DNA of 22,812 nt from an uncultured Agathobacter sp. (GCA_934358675.1 CAKRKX010000035.1:1-22812); one strand, 5' to 3'; numbered from the stretch's first letter, positions 16,916-22,812 are shown. Numbers and translations: made by a program. The notes: generated by a model from the sequence alone, not told the origin.

Positions 16916-16943
16916 ATTATATCACTATAATATCCAATGTCAA
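16916..16943 (-). promoter_or_regulatory. Near-consensus sigma-A promoter with 173-nt leader for the radical SAM gene
   Basis: On the minus strand TTGACA (16938-16943), 16 nt, TATAAT (16916-16921); both boxes match consensus exactly. Transcription would start near 16909, leaving about 173 nt of leader. The leader contains a GGTATC/GATACC pairing near its start and a 7-bp GTATATT-GAA-AATATAC hairpin. I recognise no known riboswitch or ribosomal leader in it. Confidence 0.65.
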
Positions 16944-17017
16944 CTTAAAATATGAGTTCTCCCTGCCGATTCCTCGTATTCTCATTGCACGGATACCATC
17001 TGGTCATCGATTTTCAA

Positions 17018-17959
17018 TTATTCATGAGCCTTGAAAAACTCCTTGATCTGTCCCAGGATAATTCCCATCAGCCGGTTCCTTGCTTCCACACCAGCCCATG
17101 CAATATGTGGCGTAATCAAAAGCCGCTCACTGTCCTTAATTCCACGAAGCGGATTGTCCTCCTGCATCGGCTCTACGGACAACACATCCAGTCCTGCCGC
17201 TGCAATCGTCTTGTTATTCAAAGCCTCTGCCAGATCCGCTTCATTGATGATCGGTCCTCTTCCGACATTCAGAAGAATCGCAGACTTCTTCATCTTTGCA
17301 AATGCCTCTTTGTTCATCAGTCCGAGCGTATTCTCGTCTAACGGCGCGTGAATCGACACAATATCGGACTGCTCCAGCAGTTCATCAAAGCTCACCCGCT
17401 CATACCCCGGCTGCGAATTACGGCCGGATGTGGAATAATAGATCACGCGACAGCCAAACGCTTTGGCAATATCCGCCACTCTTCGTCCGATATTCCCCAA
17501 TCCGATAATTCCATATGTCATTCCTGACAATTCATGAAACGCTTTGGCAAAATGCGTAAACGACACGTCGTTCACATACTTCTCTGATTTTACATAATTG
17601 TCATAATATGGAAGCTTCTCCAGCAGATAAAAAAGCATTGCAAACGTATGCTGCGCCACGGATTCCGTCGAATACCCGGCAACATTACGCCATGCGATCC
17701 CACGTTTATCCAGATATTCTTTATCCAGATTATTGGTTCCGGTCGCGGTCACACACACAAGCTTTAAATGATCCGCTTCGCCGATCGTCTGCTGATTGAC
17801 CTGTACCTTATTCAGGATCAGGACGTCCGCATCCTTTGAGCGCTCTCTTGCTTCTTCTGAAGTTGAAAAACCATATTTCACAACGTCTCCAAGTGCGTCA
17901 AAGCCTGACAGATCAATATCTTCACCAATTGTTTTAGCATCCAGAAATACTATCTTCAC
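17018..17959 (-). CDS. D-isomer-specific 2-hydroxyacid dehydrogenase
   Basis: Interconverts a 2-oxoacid and a D-2-hydroxyacid (for example hydroxypyruvate/glycerate) with a nicotinamide cofactor. I chose the GTG at 17957-17959 because AAGGAG at 17969-17974 precedes it by 9 nt. It gives a 313-aa protein starting (V)KIVFLDAKTIG; the longer frame to 18031 would add 24 unlikely residues. The nucleotide loop GLGNIG is at 153-158, and the catalytic set is Arg234 (NVGRGP), Glu263 (LSVEP) and His285 (TPHIAWAG). After the second beta strand the cofactor-selecting position is Ser176 (VIYYSTSGRN) and not Asp, hinting at NADP(H) or relaxed cofactor use. The substrate is uncertain (glycerate or another D-hydroxyacid). 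It has its own regulated-looking promoter and is divergent from the gene at 18131. Confidence 0.9.
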   Translation of the reverse strand: MKIVFLDAKTIGEDIDLSGFDALGDVVKYGFSTSEEARERSKDADVLILNKVQVNQQTIGEADHLKLVCVTATGTNNLDKEYLDKRGIAWRNVAGYSTESVAQHTFAMLFYLLEKLPYYDNYVKSEKYVNDVSFTHFAKAFHELSGMTYGIIGLGNIGRRVADIAKAFGCRVIYYSTSGRNSQPGYERVSFDELLEQSDIVSIHAPLDENTLGLMNKEAFAKMKKSAILLNVGRGPIINEADLAEALNNKTIAAAGLDVLSVEPMQEDNPLRGIKDSERLLITPHIAWAGVEARNRLMGIILGQIKEFFKAHE

Positions 17960-17991
17960 TCTATTTATCTCCTTTATGTATTGTGTTCCAT

Positions 17992-18040
17992 CTACTTTCA
18001 AAGTAGTACTTTTATTTGGGCGATACTTCAAAAAAGTACT
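17992..18040. promoter_or_regulatory. Tandem dyad operator candidate upstream of the hydroxyacid dehydrogenase
   Basis: Reading the minus strand, two related sites occur 30 bp apart: AGTACTTTTTTGAAGTATC (18022-18040) and AGTACTACTTTGAAAGTAG (17992-18010). The second contains a perfect 7-bp palindrome CTACTTT-C-AAAGTAG (17992-18006). A 9-bp inverted repeat AGTACTTTT/AAAAGTACT joins 18005-18013 and 18032-18040. They lie just downstream of the predicted start of the dehydrogenase transcript, the position expected for a repressor. Confidence 0.5.
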
Positions 18041-18055
18041 GCAGTCCGCACACTT

Positions 18056-18084
18056 ATTTTACGCATAGGTATAAATAAAGTAAA
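18056..18084 (-). promoter_or_regulatory. Putative sigma-A promoter of the hydroxyacid dehydrogenase
   Basis: On the minus strand TTTACT (18079-18084), 17 nt, TAAAAT (18056-18061). The transcript start would be near 18049. It overlaps the opposing sigma-D promoter at 18072-18098. Confidence 0.45.
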
Positions 18085-18098
18085 GAACATACCGATAT
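18072..18098 (+). promoter_or_regulatory. Sigma-D (sigma-28, flagellar) promoter of the gene at 18131
   Basis: TAAA (18072-18075), exactly 15 nt, ACCGATAT (18091-18098). This matches the Gram-positive sigma-D consensus TAAA-N15-GCCGATAT at 11 of 12 positions. The predicted start is near 18105, giving a short leader that ends in AAAAGGAGGAG before the ATG. Confidence 0.7.
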
Positions 18099-18130
18099 AT
18101 ATTTCAAAATCTATGAAAAGGAGGAGCATT

Positions 18131-18706
18131 ATGGCAGCTGTATCATCAGGCGTCAGCCTGACTACCAATTATTTCATGAATAACTTCTACGCAAGCAATC
18201 GCAGCGTCATCAAGTCGGGTGCACGAAACGACTACACAAAGCTTGAACTTTCCTACAAAGATAGTCGTGCTCTGACGCGTGCCGCTAAACGTCTGCTTAA
18301 AAATGACTACGGTTCCGCAACAGACGAAAAAGATGAAACGATTTCTGCTACAACACGCTCCGCCTTAACCGCATTTATTGATACCTATAATAATACGGTC
18401 GATTCTTCCAAAACTTCATCGGATCATGATACCAAATATCAGCTAAAAAAAATGAAAGCGTATCTGAACAAATATTCGGATGATTTGGAACATATTGGAA
18501 TTTCGATGGAATCCGGAGGCAAACTCAAAATCAACGAAGATTTATTAAAAATGGCCAAGAATTCTAAAGTTCGCAAGATTTTTTCTTCTGATCAGGAATT
18601 TTCAAAACATTTTTATAAACTCAGCAAACAAACACATACCGCTGTGGAAAGCGATATTTATTCGCAAATTAACGGCAAAGGATTACATGTCAATATCGCT
18701 CTTTAA
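18131..18706 (+). CDS. Unknown 191-aa protein, probably motility-linked (FliD C-terminus-like pattern)
   Basis: I do not recognise this as a named family. The ATG at 18131 follows AAGGAGG (about 5-nt spacing); upstream in-frame starts near 17981 run through the promoter and are rejected. The protein is mostly helical and rich in Ser, Lys and Asp, with no signal peptide or membrane segment. The first 35 residues resemble the Ser/Asn-rich starts of flagellar export substrates. The region YLNKYSDDLEHIGISMESGGKLKI followed by NEDLLKMAKNSKVRKIF copies the C-terminal pattern of flagellar cap protein FliD, L-x3-GI-x(n)-GKL-x-I-x3-L-x3-A-x5-V-x-x-F. With the sigma-D promoter this suggests a flagellar regulon protein, perhaps an exported filament- or cap-associated factor. 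This is inference. It forms a single-gene unit with its own terminator. Confidence 0.8.
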   Translation: MAAVSSGVSLTTNYFMNNFYASNRSVIKSGARNDYTKLELSYKDSRALTRAAKRLLKNDYGSATDEKDETISATTRSALTAFIDTYNNTVDSSKTSSDHDTKYQLKKMKAYLNKYSDDLEHIGISMESGGKLKINEDLLKMAKNSKVRKIFSSDQEFSKHFYKLSKQTHTAVESDIYSQINGKGLHVNIAL

Positions 18707-18717
18707 TTATGTCCATA

Positions 18718-18756
18718 AAAAAGGGGGAAGTTCACACTAAGAACTTCCTCCTTTTT
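18718..18756. terminator. Bidirectional rho-independent terminator
   Basis: A 16-bp stem (18718-18733 with 18741-18756, one G-T pair), 7-nt loop and A/T flanks on both sides. It lies 11 bp after the unknown gene (+) and 23 bp after the ugtP-like gene (-), so it serves both convergent genes. Confidence 0.9.
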
Positions 18757-18779
18757 AAATCCGTCTATGTATAGAACAA

Positions 18780-19895
18780 TCAATGAACAATTGTTTCCAA
18801 CCAATCACATATACATTTTCTCGCGTTTTGCGGAATATTGGTACGCTGTGCCACACGCATCTTTTCAACATACTCTGGTCTGCCCAATTTCTTTAATGCG
18901 CTCCCCAGCTGTAATCTCGGATGATGTACCGCTATACTCATTCCCGTTTTCGAAAAATATTTTACATTCTTTGACTCGCAGCCGGGAATCGGATTGATAT
19001 GTATATATGGTACCTGTGCGACTGCCGCTTCCGTCGAAGATAACCCACCCGGTTTCGACAAAAAAACATCGCACGCCCTCATATACAATGCCATCTGGTT
19101 CGTTTTGCGGATCAGAATAAGCGTATCCCCGTATTCTTTCAACAGATGCTGATATAATCTTTCATTATTTCCACATACAACGATTATTTTTCCTTCAACC
19201 GCATCTCGTTTTAATTTGCTCAAAAGGATATGTATGGTCTTTCTGATATCGCCTGCTCCAATGCTGCCACCTGTTAAAAGCACATAATATCCATCCGGAT
19301 CGAGGCCAAGTTCTTCTTTTGCTATCACAGGGGCAATTTCTTCATCAAATGCACGACTTACCGGAATTCCAAACGGACGAAGCTTTCCCTCCGGAATTCC
19401 TCTTGCTATAAAATCTGCCAGCTGCGCCTCGCCCGGAACAACATAATAATCGCAGTTCGTTTCTTCCGTAAACGGAATACAAACATAATCCGTTGCAATA
19501 AACACCGTCGGTGGGAGCAGAATTCCTTTTTTCTTAAGATAAGTCACAAGTTCCGCGGGATACAGATGCGGCATTAAGATTACATCAAACGAATGCTTTT
19601 GCAAATATATACGAAGCTTCTTGGCTACCTGTATATTTGCATAATACACTGGTGACTTTCCCGGTATATTGCGCACAATCCCACCGATTGAATATACAAA
19701 ACCAAACAATTTTGGCGAATGCTGCACCATCTTGACATATAGATTACCAACTTCTTTGGCGAGCTTATGACTAACTAATTCATACGGATCCATCATTACT
19801 ACATGATGACCACGCGCTTCCAATTCTTCCTTTATGGCAGCACCTGCCGCATTGTGCCCGCCACCAGTGCTGCAAGACAAAATCAACGCATCCAT
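18780..19895 (-). CDS. UgtP/MGDG-synthase-like diacylglycerol glycosyltransferase (GT28)
   Basis: Probably transfers glucose or galactose from the UDP-sugar to diacylglycerol, making membrane glycolipid that can anchor lipoteichoic acid. The N-terminal loop is LILSCSTGGGHNAAG (residues 4-18), followed by the MGDG-synthase N-domain with YELVS...YVKMVQHSPKLFG. In the C-terminal half are LTGGSIGAGD (207-216), VVCGNN (239-244), the donor-binding SKPGGLSSTEA (280-290) and NPIPGCESKN (301-310; Gln is commoner where Cys306 stands). At 371 aa it matches the family. It has no membrane segment and should be peripheral on the inner face. Its ATG lies inside the end of plsY (13-nt overlap), with GAGG 5 nt upstream, so the two are coupled. 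MurG is excluded by the MGDG-type N-terminus. Confidence 0.88.
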   Translation of the reverse strand: MDALILSCSTGGGHNAAGAAIKEELEARGHHVVMMDPYELVSHKLAKEVGNLYVKMVQHSPKLFGFVYSIGGIVRNIPGKSPVYYANIQVAKKLRIYLQKHSFDVILMPHLYPAELVTYLKKKGILLPPTVFIATDYVCIPFTEETNCDYYVVPGEAQLADFIARGIPEGKLRPFGIPVSRAFDEEIAPVIAKEELGLDPDGYYVLLTGGSIGAGDIRKTIHILLSKLKRDAVEGKIIVVCGNNERLYQHLLKEYGDTLILIRKTNQMALYMRACDVFLSKPGGLSSTEAAVAQVPYIHINPIPGCESKNVKYFSKTGMSIAVHHPRLQLGSALKKLGRPEYVEKMRVAQRTNIPQNARKCICDWLETIVH

Positions 19896-20554
19896 AATAA
19901 CCTCACTTTACACCTTTCACGTTTCTCTCTGCTCATGTGCATTCTAACACACACAACCGCAGTAATCAGTAAAAATGCAAGTTTCTGTGATGTTGTTTCA
20001 CCCCAGACGAAAAAAATTCCCAGGGCACACACATACGTTGCAATTGTGCGGTAAAAATGTGGTGTAATTCTTACGACAAGTGAATATAAAATAAAGAAAA
20101 AAGCGAGAACCAAGGCAGGAAACAAATTCGGTGCATATCCTAACAAACATCCAAATGTTGTTGCAATACCTTTTCCTCCATGGAAATGATGATATAATGA
20201 AAAAACATGTCCCACAACCGGAGCCACAAGCACCAATGCCATTCCAAATATATGTACAGCATTCGGAATACTTCCCCAAATCCCCCGGTCAATGCCACAC
20301 AAATGATGCATCAACACAGAATTCTGTAGCCGGATACAAAAAAATACAGGTAAAAATCCTTTTCCCATGTCTCCGGCCAACGTCAGTATTCCACATACCA
20401 TGCCACCCTGCATAAATGCATTTGCTGTCCCCGGATTCAAGTCTTTTGTTCCATTGATAATATCTTTCTTCTGAATTAACTGCCCGAATAAGGGCGCGAA
20501 AAGAATACTTCCAATTAAATATCCTATAAGTATAAACAACAGATAGTAAAGCAT
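19883..20554 (-). CDS. plsY: PlsY-like acylphosphate:glycerol-3-phosphate acyltransferase, variant motif
   Basis: Adds the first acyl chain, from acyl-phosphate, to glycerol 3-phosphate to give lysophosphatidic acid, in the membrane. It has about five or six hydrophobic segments. The family motifs are GYLIGSI (11-17), a variant motif 1 LNPGTANAF (39-47), GDMGKGFLPVF (61-71) and GHVFSLYHHFHGGKGIATTFG (115-135). Motif 1 departs from the usual SGNxGATNxxR: the trailing Arg is absent (Phe-Met-Gln-Gly here). The ATG has AAGGAG 8 nt upstream. At 223 aa it is slightly longer than usual, with a basic tail RKEK-like end. It heads a two-gene unit with the UgtP-like gene. A diverged paralogue acting on another substrate cannot be excluded. 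Confidence 0.85.
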   Translation of the reverse strand: MLYYLLFILIGYLIGSILFAPLFGQLIQKKDIINGTKDLNPGTANAFMQGGMVCGILTLAGDMGKGFLPVFFCIRLQNSVLMHHLCGIDRGIWGSIPNAVHIFGMALVLVAPVVGHVFSLYHHFHGGKGIATTFGCLLGYAPNLFPALVLAFFFILYSLVVRITPHFYRTIATYVCALGIFFVWGETTSQKLAFLLITAVVCVRMHMSREKRERCKVRLLWMR

Positions 20555-20577
20555 ACGGCCATCTCCTTAACGTATAT

Positions 20578-20606
20578 AGAATAAAATAAACGTGTTCAGA
20601 AATCAA
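20578..20606 (-). promoter_or_regulatory. Putative sigma-A promoter of plsY-ugtP
   Basis: On the minus strand TTGATT (20601-20606), 17 nt, TATTCT (20578-20583), with the ribosome site about 15 nt further on. Both boxes are imperfect. Confidence 0.35.
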
Positions 20607-20638
20607 TCCGACAAAGTTATTTATATCTTCTATTTGTG

Positions 20639-20687
20639 AGAAAACAGGACTAATCAGTTACACATTTACTGGTAAATCCTGTTTTCT
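20639..20687. repeat. 11-bp inverted repeat upstream of the ISL3 remnant
   Basis: Arms at 20639-20649 and 20677-20687 (AGAAAACAGGA and its complement), with a 27-nt loop holding a smaller ATTTAC/GTAAAT pairing. It is followed by TTTT runs on the plus strand, like a terminator, but no plus-strand gene precedes it. It may be left over from the lost or inserted element next to it. Confidence 0.6.
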
Positions 20688-20745
20688 TTTTATCCTTCTT
20701 TGCTATGATTGTTTTGCGGAAATAACCAAATTGAAAGGAGGATAC

Positions 20746-21106
20746 ATGAATAATATCACAGATTTATTAGACCTTGAAGACACAAATATTATTATTTCAG
20801 ATATTCAGATTCAGGAGCAGACCAAAACTATCACTCTCGGGACTCCACCAACTACACATTTTTTTCCTTCCTGTGGCTATCGTATGCACTCTCGTGGTGT
20901 CAAACGCCAAACCATTAACCATCCCATTCTTCAGGACAATTACTCCTTAATTATCATCCTGAAGCAGCGTCGCTGGCGTTGCACAAATCCGCAATGCCTG
21001 TATAAAATTCGTCAACGAGCAGCGACGGACTACAAACGCATCTGACATGCTGATTGTTGAAGCATACAGGAATCTTTTGGAAACTTCCGTATCTATTACC
21101 CTATAG
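20746..21106 (+). pseudogene. ISL3-family transposase remnant (N-terminal part, frameshifted)
   Basis: An intact start (ATG at 20746 after AAAGGAGG) opens a frame resembling the N-terminal zinc-finger region of ISL3 transposases: ITLGTPPTTHFFPSCGYRMHSRG, then HPIL and QRRWRCTNPQC. The first zinc-finger Cys (normally CPxCG) is replaced by Phe, and the frame stops at TGA 21043-21045. A shift of one base continues with SDMLIVEAYRNLLETSVSI before TAG at 21104-21106, as expected for the next part of the transposase. The DDE catalytic core is missing. At most 120 of about 400 residues remain, so it cannot transpose. Confidence 0.75.
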
Positions 21107-21109
21107 TAA

Positions 21110-21134
21110 AGGGTCTGGCATCCAGCCAGACCCT
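21110..21134. repeat. 10-bp hairpin just after the ISL3 remnant
   Basis: Arms 21110-21119 and 21125-21134 (AGGGTCTGGC and its complement) with a 5-nt loop ATCCA. A nearby ACCCT at 21098-21102 could pair with the left arm instead. No T-run follows, so it is a poor terminator. It may be part of the former right end of the insertion element. The remaining gap to 21219 shows nothing else I can support. Confidence 0.6.
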
Positions 21135-21219
21135 CAAAATAAACCATCACAAAAGACCTTCAAATAGATTGGCAAACCCTCAAAAACTTTAAATGCCCCC
21201 AATATCATCATAACTTTAT

Positions 21220-22074
21220 TTAATTAAAAAATATCTCTATTCGCTGTATATCATATTTATCTATTAATTCTATTGGATAAGAAATTGTTCTCTTCACTCT
21301 TTCATTTGCTGGAACATAAACACCATTATTATTTATCAAAATCAATTCATTATTTCCATTATAATATAATATAGAATAACTTGCAGATTCACTCTTTTTT
21401 GAAGTAAATATAATATCTCTGCATTCTCTATGATTTTCATTATCATAATATGATTCAGAAATATTATATTCTATATTAACAGAATTTGCTTTATTTACCC
21501 TCTCCATTTTCATTTTTATGTGTTCATTATATAATATCGGTGCAATAATATAGTCATTTGCATTTACTGTATAACATATCGTCTCTTCTCGAAGGAAAAA
21601 TTCGTTTTCATCATAGCGTTTGCAATTAAAAAATATTTTTATGGCAGCATCATTATCATTCATGATTTTAATTGCTTTATAATTATTTCTATCTAACTCT
21701 TTGTTTTCAGGAATATCAATCAATTCATAACTAACATGATTTTTTAATGCATCCTTGACAGTAACTTTACAAATATATTTTTTCTTCTTATATTTTACTG
21801 TTATCTTGGTAGTACCTGCTTTTAACGCTTTTATATGTCCAACACTATCAACAGTGGCAACTTTTTTATTTGATGAAGTCCATTTTAAGCCTAATACTTG
21901 ATTCTTCCCATCATATAAATCCAAATAATCTTTCTCGCCAACATACAAAGTTATTTTTGTTTTGCTTAACTTAATCTTCTTGGCCGCATAAATATTTTGT
22001 GGTGCTACTTGGATCACAGTAATAATCATTACAAGGCATAGCACAAAACTTAGTATTCTCTTTGATTTCTTCAT
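21220..22074 (-). CDS. Secreted protein with one Big2 domain and an uncharacterised C-terminal domain
   Basis: This 284-aa protein has a signal peptide: KKSKR, hydrophobic ILSFVLCLVMIITVIQVAP, and a cut near IYAA (about residue 31). One Big2 domain follows at about 34-105 (WTSSNKKVATVDSVGHIKALKAGTTKITV). Residues 110-284 form a beta-rich domain I do not recognise, with many Asn, Tyr and Ile residues. The ATG at 22072-22074 has GGAGG 8 nt upstream; a TTG 6 nt earlier would be too close to it. Base composition is clearly more AT-rich than the genes to the left, suggesting different ancestry. It lies between a dead transposase and a dead integrase and has its own promoter. The role is unknown, probably surface-exposed or released. 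Confidence 0.82.
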   Translation of the reverse strand: MKKSKRILSFVLCLVMIITVIQVAPQNIYAAKKIKLSKTKITLYVGEKDYLDLYDGKNQVLGLKWTSSNKKVATVDSVGHIKALKAGTTKITVKYKKKKYICKVTVKDALKNHVSYELIDIPENKELDRNNYKAIKIMNDNDAAIKIFFNCKRYDENEFFLREETICYTVNANDYIIAPILYNEHIKMKMERVNKANSVNIEYNISESYYDNENHRECRDIIFTSKKSESASYSILYYNGNNELILINNNGVYVPANERVKRTISYPIELIDKYDIQRIEIFFN

Positions 22075-22106
22075 AGACAAATCCTCCCATATAAATATTT
22101 GATTTG

Positions 22107-22136
22107 ATTATACTCTTATTGTATAGAAAATACAAT
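22107..22136 (-). promoter_or_regulatory. Sigma-A promoter of the AT-rich Big2 gene with overlapping dyad
   Basis: On the minus strand TTGTAT (22130-22135), 17 nt, TATAAT (22107-22112). A 7-bp inverted repeat ATTGTAT-N5-ATACAAT (22118-22124 and 22130-22136) covers the -35 box and would suit an operator. The leader is about 26 nt. Confidence 0.5.
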
Positions 22137-22226
22137 GAAGAGATTAGTGAGTCCTTTCTAAGTTCTGTAGGGATTTTTAAGATTAAGAAAAAATATCCGT
22201 TCCGATATGGATAACGCAAAATCATC

Positions 22227-22298
22227 GCAAATTCAATCACAAATTTGCTCCAATTTAACGTATTATGCAATATGTACAATGGATTCTCATAATCCATT
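22227..22298. repeat. Two short hairpins in the gap between Big2 gene and integrase fragment
   Basis: GCAAATT/AATTTGC pairs 22227-22233 with 22242-22248, and AATGGATT/AATCCATT pairs 22278-22285 with 22291-22298 around a 5-nt loop. The gap 22137-22343 has no gene I can support; it may be debris of the integrated element. Confidence 0.5.
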
Positions 22299-22343
22299 AT
22301 CTTGTTACATTTTACCCCAAAATCGTTCGTGAGATTAGAAGTC

Positions 22344-22652
22344 CTATGAATATTTCATGCAAATTACACTTTCCCATTTTTGTAACCGTAAATTACTAAG
22401 ATAAGCGTTAATCATAATATCATTTGCTTGTATGTTATCTCTGAGCCACAGAATATAATCATCTATCGTATCAGATGTAATAGTGGCAAGAGATGTTTCG
22501 CCATCCATAAATTTGTAGAAATGGATAATTTTCTTTTTGTAACTTTCAATGGATAATTCGGTCAGATTCTTGACCTTGCATTTTCTGATAAATAAATCAA
22601 ATGCTTGTTGAATTGTTGGAACTTTGTTCCTTGACATAGAAATTTTGTTCAT
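22344..22652 (-). pseudogene. Tyrosine recombinase (integrase) N-terminal fragment
   Basis: This 102-aa frame carries a SAM-like core-binding domain of phage/ICE integrases: a helical start TIQQAFDLFIRKCKVKNLTELSIESYKKKI, then ITSDTIDDYILWLRDN and NDIMINAYLSNLR. In intact relatives the last motif continues into AFLYYCM and the catalytic Arg...His-x-x-Arg...Tyr domain. Here the sequence changes to unrelated residues after about position 87 and stops, so no catalytic residue remains. The ATG has GTGAGG 8 nt upstream. It begins 85 bp from the 3' end of tRNA-Phe, a usual integration site. Confidence 0.75.
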
Positions 22653-22691
22653 AAGGACTACCTCACTTTCTGAGAATTAGTCCTACGAAAT

Positions 22692-22731
22692 AAAAAAACC
22701 TTAGAAAACTACGAACGATGATTTTCTAAGG
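22692..22731 (-). terminator. Rho-independent terminator of tRNA-Phe
   Basis: A 10-bp stem (22699-22708 with 22722-22731, CCTTAGAAAA/TTTTCTAAGG), a 13-nt loop and a run of seven T on the minus strand. It begins 5 nt after the tRNA 3' end. Confidence 0.88.
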
Positions 22732-22736
22732 CATAA

Positions 22737-22809
<73 letters not shown>

Positions 22810-22812
22810 ATA

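Noticed and set aside
16812..22241. Shared ATTCAATCACA at about 16812 and 22232 as a possible repeat or att pair
   Set aside because: An 11-base match is expected by chance many times in a window this long, and the flanks differ.
22317..22731. Similar AAAATC(AT)CGTTCGT stretches near 22317 and, inverted, in the tRNA terminator loop as terminal repeats of a small element
   Set aside because: The match is short, gapped and involves a terminator loop; no target duplication is visible.

Overview
The window looks like a chromosomal segment of a motile, spore-forming-lineage anaerobic Firmicute, most likely a Lachnospiraceae member near Roseburia/Agathobacter. This placement comes from gene content and style (SpoVT, flavo-diiron protein, ROK glucokinase, Big2 and GLUG surface proteins, strong AGGAGG-type ribosome sites, moderate GC) and not from any database match. 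Almost every gene lies on the minus strand.

Region 1 (1-6260). The C-terminus of a GLUG-repeat surface protein (+) converges on a ROK glucokinase (-) across a shared bidirectional terminator. To the right, still on the minus strand, are a class A penicillin-binding protein with a long Asn/Asp/Gly tail, the sporulation regulator SpoVT behind a sigma-G-like promoter, a small cupin protein, and a secreted protein with three Big2 domains.

Region 2 (6274-15248) is a tightly packed minus-strand run. In transcription order it holds an LtaS-like polyglycerolphosphate synthase, a large DHH phosphoesterase-HAD phosphatase fusion, aroE, aroK, a YesL/DUF624 membrane protein, a flavo-diiron protein and pyruvate kinase. 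Gaps are 70 bp or less, and aroE/aroK and aroK/DUF624 overlap. It joins envelope polymer synthesis, nucleotide turnover, the shikimate pathway, oxygen/NO detoxification and the last step of glycolysis.

Region 3 (15339-18706) has a radical SAM/SPASM enzyme behind a near-consensus sigma-A promoter and a 173-nt leader. Next is a D-2-hydroxyacid dehydrogenase divergent from a 191-aa protein of unknown function. That protein has a convincing sigma-D (flagellar sigma-28) promoter and a FliD-like C-terminal pattern. The two divergent promoters overlap, and two copies of a dyad lie just downstream of the dehydrogenase promoter.

Region 4 (18780-20554) is an overlapping plsY-ugtP pair for membrane glycerolipid and glycolipid synthesis.

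Region 5 (about 20640-22810) is an AT-richer accessory patch ending at tRNA-Phe. It holds a decayed ISL3-type transposase, a second Big2-domain secreted protein and a truncated tyrosine-recombinase fragment beside the 3' end of the tRNA. It reads as the scar of an integrated element.

I saw no CRISPR array, toxin-antitoxin pair, phage structural gene or clear defence system. The strongest candidates for new biology are the sigma-D-linked orphan protein with its entangled divergent promoter, the three-part DHH-(PGDYG-like)x2-HAD protein, and the radical SAM enzyme that may act on lipids. No intergenic stretch exceeds 300 bases; the longest (16737-17017 and 22075-22343) are described under their promoters and repeats.
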